A program made the position numbers and the translations under genes. A stretch of DNA of 64,000 nucleotides from an uncultured Verrucomicrobia subdivision 3 bacterium. Its GTDB lineage: Bacteria; Verrucomicrobiota; Verrucomicrobiia; Limisphaerales; UBA11358. Below, piece by piece: positions 25,638 to 35,600 of this stretch (its first letter is position 1; each line of letters begins with the position of its first letter). The stretch lies in assembly GCA_903872345.1 (NCBI GenBank), contig CAIQKM010000006.1, positions 1 to 64,000 on the forward strand. The letters are read 5' to 3'. The notes below the pieces were generated by a model. That model searched no databases and was not told the DNA's origin. It saw nothing but the letters and a program-made list of their open reading frames with translations.

Positions 25638-28469
25638 TCAGTGGGTGGTAAGCGTGGAAATGGTGGAAAGCTGGTTCAGCGTGAAGGTCCCGGCGACATG
25701 GAAAGAACGCGCGGCACCGGCCACACCCACCACGTTGATCGTCTCGGCATAAGCGCCGGAAAGAGAGCTGTTGGCCGTGGTCAGGCTCACAAAGTCCGTG
25801 CCCGGCGGCGCCATCGCCAAGGTGATGGTGCGAACCAGGTCGTAAGACTCCGCCCCGCGAGGCAGTTCGTTGCCATAGGATGAATCCAGGTTGTTGTGGT
25901 CGGGATGGTAGGTATGCAGGAACGGGTTGGACGTCTGGTCATCATAAGGGTCGGAGACCGTGCCGCTCACCGTGCCACCCTGCCGCAACTGGCCGGCGAA
26001 CGGCCAGGGAGCATTGGCCGCCGACCAGGGAAGATGGACTGCGGAAATGCGGCGGGCGCTGGAATATTGATTGGGATCCAAGGCGCTCTGGACGGTGGAC
26101 ACCACGCGGTTTGAGGCCGTGTTCAGGCCCCAAAACACCCGCTGGAGCAAGGCGCAGTTGGTGCCATCATAAAAGAGGATCAGCCGCAGGGGGAAGGCGG
26201 ACATGACGGCCCCGAGGTTGGTGTTGACGCCGGTAACCTGATAATTGCCGCCGGACGCCAGAACCAGATTGGTGCTGACCACCATAAAGACATTGGTGCT
26301 CCTGACGAACAAGGCCAGCGAAGAACCGGACCCGGAGCCGCCGCTGATGTTTGTCGAGTAAACCGTGGCGATGTTGGTCACCGCCGGGAGGCCATTGGTG
26401 ACGGAGGTGGTCTGAACATTGTAAACCCAGTTGGTGGTGAAATTGTTGGTGGTGAAATTGTAGGTGAGCAGCAGGTTTTCATTGCAAGCCCGGGCGCCCG
26501 CAGCATTGGTGACGTTCACCGTGACCAGCGAGCCGTTGGTGTAGGCGCGGATGACATTGGTCACGGAGGAGAAAACCACGCTGACGGAACTGGCGGGGGT
26601 GCTGGCCACCGAGACGTTGCTGGAAACCAGCCAGCCGGCCACCTGATTGGTAACATAGAGATTATTTGCCAGCCCGATCAGGTTGGTAACGGACAGGTTG
26701 GTGCTCCCGCCATAGATCAGCAGGGTGGTGTTGGTGACGGGCCCCTCAAACAGGGCATTGGTCACCACAATGTTCGTGATGTTGTACTGGACGGCGACCA
26801 AATTGGTCGTGATGACCTGGGTGTTGTTGGCGGTCACGGCAGCGACATAATTCGTGATTAGCGAGAAAATGTTGGTGGTGGAGGCGGCCGTCTGGAGGTT
26901 GGTAAACATCTGCGTATACCAGATCAGGTTTCCCTGGGCGTCATTCGTGTAATACGGCGGAACCAGTTCCAGGTCGAAAACCACATTGGTATAGGCATAA
27001 TAGATGGTCAACTCGTTGGTAACGACCAGCCAGGCATTGGTGGAAACCACCGAAAAATTGGTGGCCAGACTGGTGACGGTTAGGTTGGTCGTGATGCTGA
27101 CCGTGGTGGTGGTGGTCGTGGTGGTGCAATTGGTGACCAACTGATCGGCGGTATAATACGGATACCAGTTGGTGCCCTGCGCAATCCAGTTGGTTGCCGG
27201 ATTCACCAGCAGGCTGCCATCGCTATTGGTGGCATAGTTTTTCAGATAGTTGGCCACCTGCGAAACACTGGCGCTCCCCACCCATAGGCCCGCGGTGGAA
27301 CCGACCGTCGCCGCCACCGGCACGTCCACTTGGGAAAGTCCGAGCGAATCGGTGAAACGGAGGATGCCGACATATTCTGTGCCCGGCGGACCGCTCATGG
27401 CATAGCGGTTGACGCCCATCACAATGACCACATCCGACCCGATCTGGCCACACGGAGCCAGGGTCCAGGAACAGGCATTGGTCGCGGCCGGCGCATTGGT
27501 CGTGGCGGGTGTGTTGCCGGTGCCCAAGGTCACACAGGAATAGCTCAGGTTGGTGATATTGACGGTGCTGCCGCGCACCAGCAACGGCGGCACCCCGGCC
27601 AGATTACCGGTGCCATATTGCGGCGTCTCCGAGGGAATCATGCCGACGGACACCGTTAGGTTGGTCGTCGTGTTGTTGGCAATATGGAGGGAGATTTGGG
27701 TGCCGGTGTTCGTAAAGTCGATGCCGCTGGGATTTGGCAGGATGATTTCAAAGGGGCCAAAATATGTGTTGTTGGAACCGGTCGCGGCTCCCAGCCAGTA
27801 GGCCTGCCCCCGAACCACGGGCGTGACCGACGGGATAAGCGGCTGCGGATAATACGAAGACGCCTGCCCGCCCGGATAACCGAAGATGGGAAAGGACGCC
27901 GTCACCCCGCCATACGCAAAGAAGGTGTTAAAGGCGGGCGGGTTCGCGTATGTGGTCGGAAAGCCGATGAAATTGAGCCCCGCCATGTTCCAGTTATAGG
28001 CGGGCGGGACCGGCTTTCCCTGCACCCCCCATGTGTAGTTGGTGGACGCGCTCGAATAGACCAGATAGGCGGCATTGGGGGACAACTGCTGCAACCCGTT
28101 CTGCGTGGCCCCGCCCGAGCGAATCCAAGTCAGCCACTGACTCCCAGTGCTTAAAGGCAATTGCGGCGTGCTGATATACTGCGCCGGGCTGGGCGCGACG
28201 TTCCATTCCCACACCTGGGTGATGGGGTTGGCGGGGTTGGCGCCCACCAGCGTATCCAACGTCTGACCGGAGGCGTTTACAAAAAGATACACCGCGTTCC
28301 AGCCGGGCTTGATCACGTTGGTCTGGGTCAGCCATTGCGCCCGGGCGTGAAAAACACCCCCCAACAAGACTAGGGCAACCGCCCCGGACAGCGAGCGACA
28401 GCCAACCAGCCAGCCGCCAAATGACATGAAACCGTGATACAATCGTCTGATGAGAGGTGAGCTATTCAT
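25638..28469 (-). CDS. Large secreted protein opening the operon, 943 aa
   Basis: I chose the ATG at 28469 because GGAAGG lies five bases upstream; the frame is open to 28526. A long basic n-region precedes the hydrophobic core (LSGAVALVLLGGVFHARA). The mature part opens with WNAVYLFVNASGQTLDTLVG and is followed by domains rich in Asn, Thr and Val. Residues of about 430-690 are a nearly repetitive Thr-Asn-Val stretch including a poly-Thr run encoded by a GTG/GGT microsatellite near 27101-27128. The C-terminal part has HTYHPDHNNLDSSYGNELPRG. I do not recognise the family. It is first in the eight-gene run and probably a surface component. Confidence 0.7.
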   Translation of the reverse strand: MNSSPLIRRLYHGFMSFGGWLVGCRSLSGAVALVLLGGVFHARAQWLTQTNVIKPGWNAVYLFVNASGQTLDTLVGANPANPITQVWEWNVAPSPAQYISTPQLPLSTGSQWLTWIRSGGATQNGLQQLSPNAAYLVYSSASTNYTWGVQGKPVPPAYNWNMAGLNFIGFPTTYANPPAFNTFFAYGGVTASFPIFGYPGGQASSYYPQPLIPSVTPVVRGQAYWLGAATGSNNTYFGPFEIILPNPSGIDFTNTGTQISLHIANNTTTNLTVSVGMIPSETPQYGTGNLAGVPPLLVRGSTVNITNLSYSCVTLGTGNTPATTNAPAATNACSWTLAPCGQIGSDVVIVMGVNRYAMSGPPGTEYVGILRFTDSLGLSQVDVPVAATVGSTAGLWVGSASVSQVANYLKNYATNSDGSLLVNPATNWIAQGTNWYPYYTADQLVTNCTTTTTTTTVSITTNLTVTSLATNFSVVSTNAWLVVTNELTIYYAYTNVVFDLELVPPYYTNDAQGNLIWYTQMFTNLQTAASTTNIFSLITNYVAAVTANNTQVITTNLVAVQYNITNIVVTNALFEGPVTNTTLLIYGGSTNLSVTNLIGLANNLYVTNQVAGWLVSSNVSVASTPASSVSVVFSSVTNVIRAYTNGSLVTVNVTNAAGARACNENLLLTYNFTTNNFTTNWVYNVQTTSVTNGLPAVTNIATVYSTNISGGSGSGSSLALFVRSTNVFMVVSTNLVLASGGNYQVTGVNTNLGAVMSAFPLRLILFYDGTNCALLQRVFWGLNTASNRVVSTVQSALDPNQYSSARRISAVHLPWSAANAPWPFAGQLRQGGTVSGTVSDPYDDQTSNPFLHTYHPDHNNLDSSYGNELPRGAESYDLVRTITLAMAPPGTDFVSLTTANSSLSGAYAETINVVGVAGAARSFHVAGTFTLNQLSTISTLTTH

Positions 28470-29063
28470 AGTGCCTTCCAATACGCCCCGGGGCATCGAA
28501 TCTTCGTGATATGTCTGGTTTAGCATCGATTTTTAATTAGTACAACTGTTTTTATTTTATTAACTGTTGTTTTAATCTTATTGAATAAAGAGGATTAGCG
28601 GGACCCGGAAAATCGGCTGCTTCGCAATTTCGGCTGCTTCGCATTCGTCACCAGCCTAAACATAAATGAAAACGGTCCGCCGGCTGGCCTTGTTTGACGG
28701 CGAACATAAACCGAGCGTTCAGCCCAGATTTATTTGCTGGGAACGGTTTTACAAAATGCGAGGTGCTTTATAAATCCCTCTGTAAATCCACAGTTTTCAC
28801 CGTCAAAAACGCCCGCAATCGCCTGCCGTGAAGACGAACCCCCTTGCTGGCGCACCCTGCGAGGCCGGCGCCGCGCGAAATCCCGCGACCGCCTTTCCCG
28901 CCACTGATCAGCCTGTCAGCCTCTCCCGGCCGGTAAAGCATGGCAGCGCTTGCGTTTCTTCTGCCCTGGACGCCCCCAATGGAATGAGTCAGGGCCTGAC
29001 CCATACGTAGTGTGGTGGACCAGCCGGAATGGGAAAAGTGGAACGAAAAAACCACCAGCCGGC
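28470..29063. promoter_or_regulatory. Leader and promoter region of the secretome operon
   Basis: About 590 bases with no supported gene. An A+T-rich block at 28530-28590 holds two imperfect direct copies of an AACTGTT-rich unit (near 28536 and 28561), partly forming an inverted pair ACAACTG/CTGTTGT. These are candidate regulator sites upstream of the minus-strand operon. Two copies of TCGGCTGCTTCGCA occur near 28614 and 28630. The exact promoter cannot be fixed by eye. Confidence 0.4.
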
Positions 29064-29103
29064 AAAAATAAAAAAGCGTCCCGGAACCGTGTTCCAGGAC
29101 GCT
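29064..29103 (-). terminator. Rho-independent terminator of the PEP-CTERM gene
   Basis: In the minus direction AGCGTCC-x-GGAAC pairs with GTTCC-x-GGACGCT (stem arms 29075-29081 and 29097-29103 with inner pairs) and is followed by a run of T (29066-29074). It lies 22 bases past the stop of the PEP-CTERM gene. Confidence 0.85.
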
Positions 29104-29124
29104 CGCTGAAAAAAACCAGAGACC

Positions 29125-29652
29125 TTAGCTCTGTTTGCCGTTACGACGACGGGCGGCCAGCCACAGGCCACCGGCACCCAACGCCGCCATCGCCAAGGTA
29201 GCCGGTTCAGGCACCACTTGGAAGGTGAAGACCGTGCCGATGGGGATGATCGTTTTATCGTAATTAGGGATGCCCGTGTTAACGACCGTAAACGTCAAAC
29301 CATCAATGTTGCCTTCGGTAAAGGTCTTGTAGGCAATGGAATTGAGGTTAAAGGATGAGTTGGCGGATGCGGAATCAATTTGTACCTTGGATGAGTCTGA
29401 ATAATCCACCGTTAAAGTGAAGGTGCCGCTTTCACCGCCGCTTACATTGCCCGCACTGATGGAAATCAATTCATCGGCATTCGCAATGGCCGGCGAGATG
29501 GGGATAAAAATGTTCGTGCTGTTGTACGCAATGTCATTGGTATACGTGACCGTCGTGCCGGGAGGCGGAGCGGCCTGTGCCACGTCATGATTGATTTGAA
29601 CCGCCACCGCCACACTGGCGGCCAGAACGGGTGACAATTTGATTTTTTTCAT
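29125..29652 (-). CDS. PEP-CTERM sorting-signal protein
   Basis: 175 aa from the ATG at 29652; the longer frame to 29718 has a poor start. It has a signal peptide (MKKIKLSPVLAASVAVAV, cut near AQAAP), then a beta-rich domain of about 120 residues (TFTLTVDYSDSSKVQIDSAS). The tail, residues 147-175, is VPEPATLAMAALGAGGLWL then AARRRNGKQS: the Pro-Glu-Pro box, one transmembrane helix and a basic end recognised by the exosortase/EpsH system. It is presumably exported and cleaved or anchored with exopolysaccharide. It is monocistronic with its own terminator. The globular domain is unidentified. Confidence 0.9.
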   Translation of the reverse strand: MKKIKLSPVLAASVAVAVQINHDVAQAAPPPGTTVTYTNDIAYNSTNIFIPISPAIANADELISISAGNVSGGESGTFTLTVDYSDSSKVQIDSASANSSFNLNSIAYKTFTEGNIDGLTFTVVNTGIPNYDKTIIPIGTVFTFQVVPEPATLAMAALGAGGLWLAARRRNGKQS

Positions 29653-29998
29653 AGGTTTTCTATTTTTTGGTTTAAGAATTGGGGCCAGCCGAGAGACTGT
29701 CTTCACCAATACAAGCATTAGCCAGTCCCCAGTAATGCTTGCTTTCTGATTTCCGCGTTTCCAACACCCATTATTTAAACATGATAGCTATTGGCAAAAA
29801 TTAGAGCAAAAAATCCGGAGACCTGTCAAGGGGTATTGAACGTGTTGACCCATATGAGTTAAACCCAAAGGGCAGGAGCCGGAGCCTGTGAAGGGCGGAC
29901 TTGACCGGCCGAATCCGGGGCGCGACAATGCCCCCCGTCGGCCGGCACCAATAGCGCAGACAGCGGTTTTTGGGCAATACCAAGGCCGCGATTGAGCC
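29653..29998. promoter_or_regulatory. Divergent intergenic region
   Basis: 346 bases between divergently transcribed PEP-CTERM and CapK-like genes, presumably with promoters for both. An A+T-rich segment at 29760-29830 is the likeliest promoter zone. I see no convincing palindrome or RNA structure. Confidence 0.4.
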
Positions 29999-31414
29999 AT
30001 GTTTCACCTGCCACACTCCGGGATGCCGGGCGCCGTTTTTCCGGCCTTGGCCGCTTCCCCCGCCGCTGCCATGCTGGCGGTATTGCACCAACTCCGGCTC
30101 ACGGAGCGCCTGCCACCGGCGGAACTGGAAGCCCTGCAGTTCCGGCAACTGGGGGAATTGCTCGCGCACGCGTCCCGCGCCGTACCATATTACGGGCCGG
30201 TTTTGCGCGCCGCCGGTTTCCGGCCGGGCGAACCGGTCACAGCCGACCTCTGGCAACGCCTGCCGGTGCTGACGCGCGCGCGGGTGCAGGAAGCCGGCGC
30301 CCAACTGCATGCCCGGGAATTGCCGGCCGGTCACGGCTCCGTCGCCACCGCCACCACCTCCGGCTCCAGCGGCCGCCCGGTAACCATCCGGAAGAGCGCC
30401 CTGTTTCAATTCTACTGGCAGTGCTTTACGGTCCGCGACCATGAATGGCTGGCGCGCAACCTCGGGGCCAACTGGATGGTGGTGCTGCGGGATGATCAGC
30501 GGACGGATACCGGCAAACAGGGGCCGCTACGCCGCATGGCCAATTGGGGTGGCCCCGTGGCCGCCATTTATCCGACCGGGCCCGGTCTGTTTCTCGACTA
30601 CCGCGCCCCGGCGGCCGAATTGCTGGCCATCATCAGCCAGGAACGGCCGGCGTATCTGATCACCTTTCCCTCGCTGCTGCGGGAGTTACTGCGCGAATCG
30701 CAGGCATCCGGCCGCCGGCCGGAGGGACTCCGGGAAGTGCGGACCACCGGCGAGGCGCTGGCCCCCGAACTGCGCGACCTCACAATGAGCGTCTGGGGAA
30801 GCACCGGCACCGACCCGCTCAGCGTCACGGAAGTGTACAGCTCGGCCGAAACCGGCATCATCGCCACGCCCTGCCGGGAACAGAATGCCTTGCACGTCCA
30901 TGCCGAGGGAGTGCGGCTGGAACTTTTACGCGAAGACGGCAGCCTCTGCGCGCCGGGCGAGGAAGGCCGGGTGATCCTCACTTCCCTGCACAATTTTGCC
31001 ATGCCGCTGATTCGTTATGAAATCGGCGACCGGGCAGTGTTGGGTGCGCCCTGCGCCTGCGGACGCACGCTGCCGGTGCTCGCCGCCATCCCCGGGCGCG
31101 CGCGCGACATGCTGACCCTGCCCGATGGCCGGCGCCGTTTTCCCTATTACGCGCACAACACGATCATGCAAATAGATGCCATCGTCCAGCATCAGGTGGC
31201 CCAGACTGCCCGCGACGAGGTGGAGGTCCGGCTCGTGGTCCGCCGACCGCTGACTCCGGCCGAGGAAGCGCACATTGTTACGGCGGCGACCCACGGTTTG
31301 GGCGGCGAACATCGGGTGCGAATTGTGTACCGCTCCGAGATTCCGCGCCAAGTTAGCGGCAAATTCGCCGAATTCACCAATGAATTTGAAAACCCGCCCG
31401 CCGCTCTGTGTTAA
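29999..31414 (+). CDS. CapK/PaaK-like adenylate-forming enzyme
   Basis: 471 aa. It has ANL-superfamily features of the phenylacetate-CoA ligase/CapK branch: the phosphate loop TTSGSSGRPVTIRKS (about 117-131), an aromatic-acid-like central part ending YSSAETGIIATPC (about 280), the LIRYEIGDRAVLG motif (about 338) and CACGRTLPVL with GRARDML. Members activate carboxylic acids as adenylates; CapK relatives are linked to capsule or exopolysaccharide synthesis. The protein is very Arg/Ala-rich at the start. The gene stands alone, convergent with the regulator at 31462. Whether it acts with the PEP-CTERM/exosortase system is open. Confidence 0.75.
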   Translation: MFHLPHSGMPGAVFPALAASPAAAMLAVLHQLRLTERLPPAELEALQFRQLGELLAHASRAVPYYGPVLRAAGFRPGEPVTADLWQRLPVLTRARVQEAGAQLHARELPAGHGSVATATTSGSSGRPVTIRKSALFQFYWQCFTVRDHEWLARNLGANWMVVLRDDQRTDTGKQGPLRRMANWGGPVAAIYPTGPGLFLDYRAPAAELLAIISQERPAYLITFPSLLRELLRESQASGRRPEGLREVRTTGEALAPELRDLTMSVWGSTGTDPLSVTEVYSSAETGIIATPCREQNALHVHAEGVRLELLREDGSLCAPGEEGRVILTSLHNFAMPLIRYEIGDRAVLGAPCACGRTLPVLAAIPGRARDMLTLPDGRRRFPYYAHNTIMQIDAIVQHQVAQTARDEVEVRLVVRRPLTPAEEAHIVTAATHGLGGEHRVRIVYRSEIPRQVSGKFAEFTNEFENPPAALC

Positions 31415-31461
31415 TGATATAACCAGCAGGGGGATTTTAAAACCCCACGGAGCAAATGCGT

Positions 31462-32589
31462 TCAATTCAGAGTCTGGCCCGGCACAAACTTCGGCATGAT
31501 GCGGATATCCGCGCGGGACAGGGCGGCGCCCCGGACAATTTCCAGCACCAGACGGGAAATCTTGCCGGCAAAAACCGTCGGGCTGGATGAATAGCGCGCG
31601 ACGACCGGCACGATGCTTTCCAGAAAGGAATCGTCATCGCGGGAAATCAGCGCCACCTCGCGCGGCAAGTCCAGTTTCCGCCGCAGCAGATGGGTCAGGG
31701 TGGTGAGCACGTGGGCCGGGCGGGAAACCAAAAAAGCGGTGGGCCGATGGGGCCGTTCCAACAGCAGATCCAATTTGTTGCAGATGCTGCGAACGGTGCC
31801 GTCATGGCGGACGACGGCGGCCTGCACCTCGCCGCCGCGGGCGGATTTCGCCGCCTCCAGGAAACCCTGTTCGCTTTCCAAATCGCCGGCGGTTCCGGAT
31901 TCGGGATTCAAAAAAACCAATTGCCGGTGGCGGCGGGCGAGAAACTGGCCGACCGCATGGCGGCAGGCCGCCCGGTAATCCACATCCACCGAGGGCAGCC
32001 GGATATCCGCGTGACGCGAACCGGCAATGACGCAGGGCAGGGACTGCGCGGAAAACCAGCGCTGCATCCGCTCATTCGAACGGTATAAAACCCAGCCGGC
32101 GGGATGGAACTGGTGGTGCATTTTGGACAACCACCGGTCCGCGTTGGGGCCGAAGACGGCCTGGCCGGTGTGAATTTCCAGGTGATAGCCGGCATCGCTT
32201 AAAATTCCCCGCAGACAATCCATCCAATAGATGGTGAACGGATGCAACAGGTGCAAAGGCGATTCGGTGAGCAAGATCACCCGCTGGCTGGCCGACGGGA
32301 CGCCGCGGGAGCGCAGGACGATTTCGCGGCGTTTGCCCTGACTGGAGCGCAGCCAGCCTTCCCGCTGGAGTTCCTGCAATGCCTTGCGCAAGGTGACCCG
32401 GCTGACATGCAGATGCAGGCATAATTCATGCTCGCCCGGCAATTGGCCGGACCAAAACCCGGCGCTGATATTGTCCTTCAAGATCCCCGCCGTCTGGGTT
32501 ACCAGGGAAACCCTTTGCGGCACCTTCGGCCCGTTTTGTGGCAGCGGAAAAGACATGCGGGAGTCATTATCGAGCCAGCCCGACGTCAT
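31462..32589 (-). CDS. GntR-type HTH regulator with LacI-like sensor domain
   Basis: 375 aa; an inner ATG at residue 12 (MSFPLPQ) is an alternative start. The N-terminal winged helix (about 30-92: LPGEHELCLHLHVSRVTLRK then ALQELQREGWLRSSQGKR) is the GntR DNA-binding fold. Residues of about 100-375 form a periplasmic-binding-like sensor of the LacI/GalR kind (VLYRSNERMQRW; VDYRAACRHAVGQFLARRH; PTAFLVSRPAHV). Such chimeras usually sense sugars. It is adjacent to the sialidase fusion and on the same strand as the sialic-acid genes, so regulation of that locus is the simplest inference. Confidence 0.8.
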   Translation of the reverse strand: MTSGWLDNDSRMSFPLPQNGPKVPQRVSLVTQTAGILKDNISAGFWSGQLPGEHELCLHLHVSRVTLRKALQELQREGWLRSSQGKRREIVLRSRGVPSASQRVILLTESPLHLLHPFTIYWMDCLRGILSDAGYHLEIHTGQAVFGPNADRWLSKMHHQFHPAGWVLYRSNERMQRWFSAQSLPCVIAGSRHADIRLPSVDVDYRAACRHAVGQFLARRHRQLVFLNPESGTAGDLESEQGFLEAAKSARGGEVQAAVVRHDGTVRSICNKLDLLLERPHRPTAFLVSRPAHVLTTLTHLLRRKLDLPREVALISRDDDSFLESIVPVVARYSSSPTVFAGKISRLVLEIVRGAALSRADIRIMPKFVPGQTLN

Positions 32590-32668
32590 TCAACACAAAA
32601 CGAATTCGGCCGGCGACTGGAATCCTCACTGGATACTGGCGGTATCTGCCGAACACCGGATGATAAAC

Positions 32669-35600
32669 TCAGGGCAACGCCGGTGTGACCACCCGGAAAA
32701 ACAGCGCCGTGTTGGTCAGCGTCACGGGCAGTTGCCGGACGGAATTGCTGACCGTTGCGGGGAGGTCTTGAAATTTTTGCCAGGTGTTGGCAACCAGATT
32801 GGAACAGCATTGAATGGTATAGCTCTGGTTGGATACCGCAGTGAGCGTAAGCCATAAAGCGTTGTTGCCAGCCGACGGTGGAACAAAGTTAAGCCGAAGG
32901 CAACTGGCGGCATCAAGGGGGTTGGTGCCGGCGATGAATTCCTGATAATTACTGAAGCCGTCGCCGTCGGGGTCGGCGTTGGCTCCGGCAATCGCGGGGT
33001 TCATCAGTTGCGCCGGCGAAAAAATGGTCCCGGCCCAGACGGTGTAAGCCGGCAGCGCATCGGTGCCGCCGCTCACGGCGGCCACCGAGCGGCGGACGAA
33101 GTCGATGCGGGCGTAGTTGTTCACTTCATGGAGCAGGCCGATTTCGCCGGTGGCCAGTTTCGTCAGCGCCGAATACCCGGAGACGCCCGAATAAACCAGG
33201 TTGCTCACCGGCCAGGTCTGGCCTTCGTCGTAACTGAGGCGCAAGGTCATGGCGACGCGGGCGGAAGAGCTGGCGCAGTTCGCCAACACGAGGCGGCTGG
33301 CGTTGCTGTCGTTGGTTGTGGATAAACGCAAAATACTGCCCTGACAGGCCGGGTCGGGAATTGTCGCCGGATTGGTTAAGGTGTAGAACGGCGCGCCCCA
33401 AGTGAGGCCGCCGTCGGTGCTGCGGCTAAAGGTGCGGACGCCGCTCCAGGAAAACGCGTTATCGCGCATCGAAGCAAGCAGACCGCCGGTGGGCGCTTCC
33501 ACGATTTGAATTTCACCGCCGCCGGTGGCGCAATTGCCTCCGAGTTTCCAGGTCGCGCCGTGGTCATCGCTGTAAATCATGGCCGAGTAATACGGGCTGC
33601 CGTAAACGTAAATCGGGAAGATCAACCGCCCGGCGTTCGGGCCGCCCGCGAGTTGAATGCCATTACCGGGGCCGGTCAAAAATTCCGGCGCGGAGGCAAT
33701 GGCCGGACGCAAGCCGGGGTTTAACGATTCAACATCCTGGCGCGCCGACCACGTTGCGCCGTTGTCATCGCTGTAACGCATTTCGAGTTTGATGGCGCGG
33801 GTGGCGCCATTGTAAACGTTGGCACTGGGCGCACCGTTATCGTAGAGCACCCACACGCGGCCATTGGTGCGATCCAGCAGCAGCGCCGCATCACCGGCGC
33901 ATTTGCGCGGGATGGGATTGGTGATGCCGTAGGCGGGGTAAGTGTCCGCGTCGTTGGTGGCTTGATTGCTGCCGTAGTCGGCGATGACCTGAAGCGCACC
34001 CCAGGTATTGCCGTTGTCAAAACTGCGGCGGCAGACGCAGTCCAGCGGGTTGGGAATATCACCGTTGCCTTGCCGGCCGTCGGCGACGGCGATGACCGTA
34101 CCGTTGGTGGTTGTTACCAGCGCCGGAATCCGGTATTCGGGATAGCCGGTACCGCTGACAAAGACCGGAGTATAAACATAAGGGGCGGGCGGGGCCGGCG
34201 GATTCGGATCGGCCACCACGCCGGTCCATTTATTGGAAAGATACATTTCCACGTTCGTGCGCGCGGCATTGTTGAGGGCGGAATTGAAGACAAGAAATTC
34301 CGCGACGGCGGCTTGGATGCCACCCGCCTGGGCACTGTTCGCGCCGATCATCAGGCCGCTTAAATAATCCGGCGCGGTAATGCCAAGGTTGGCCGCTTGC
34401 ACACCGTTGATAAAATGCTGGATGGCGGCCGCGCCGGTATTGGTGCCGATGACAAAACTGTGAATTTGCCAGACGTTCGTGCTGGCCGGCGCGGAAATGG
34501 CGCCGGTGTTGTTGGCCACGCTGACCTGCCAGCAGTTCGACCAAACCAGCGCGCGGGTCAGCCCCGGCGTATACGACGTGCTATCGAATAAAAATCCCTG
34601 GGGCGCGGCATTGCTGAGACGAACACAGGCGATGATGGAATAGTTATTGGTAAGAATTCCAAACGCGCTTTTCGCCGCCCATATGCCGTCGCTCCCGCCG
34701 AACGCGACCGCGCCCAGCGCCGACCCGCCGGGCGAGCGCAGATAGATTTTTTGCGGCGAGCCGGTGAGATTCACGAGATTGCGCGCGGCCGGCAGGGAAT
34801 TGCTCGTTGTCGCCGCCAGGCCGAGATTGGTCCAAACCGTGGCGCTGTAGTAGTCGGCGGCGACGCCCAGGCTGGCATCGCCGGTGAACCACGCATAGAC
34901 GCTCGCCGGATCCGGCGGATTGACCGTCGGCGTCCAGTTGGATTGCAGGTAACTCAACACGGCTGCGCGGTTGGCGGCGGAGAGATCATTGGTATAAACG
35001 AGCACTTCGGCAATATCCACGCCCAGAAATTTCTGCGCCTGCGCATTCGCGGCGAGGATGAATCCGCCGAGACCATTAACGTTCGCGTTGGTAAAAACCG
35101 CCATATTCGTTCCGTTGAGCCAATGACGAACCAGCGTGGCGCCATTGGTCGGGAGGTAATCAAATTCGTGAACCTGCCAGATGCCCGTTGTGCGCGGCGC
35201 GGTGGCGGTGTCGCCGTTGGCCGCGTTGCCGATGGGCGAGGGCTGGAGGCCGGCCTGCCAGAAGTTTGTGCGCACCTGCGCACGCGTCATGCCGGTCGAG
35301 GTGGAACCGTCGAACAGGAAGCCATCGCCGGCGCCATTGACGCGCACGGCGAAAAAAAGCGACCGCGCGTTCGTGGCAAAACCAAAGTTGCCCGAGGTGC
35401 TCCACACGGATTGGCTCGCGCCGTCGAAGCGCACGAAATTTCTCTGGGTCACGCCGAGAAACGCGCCGCCAACCAACTGCGGCGCGCCGACAATTTGCGT
35501 GAGGTCATGATTGGTTGCCCCCGTGGTCAAATCATCCCAGCGCATGACCGTGGCGCCGGCGGAAGGCACCACGCCATGATCGCCCCGATACCAGGCATAG

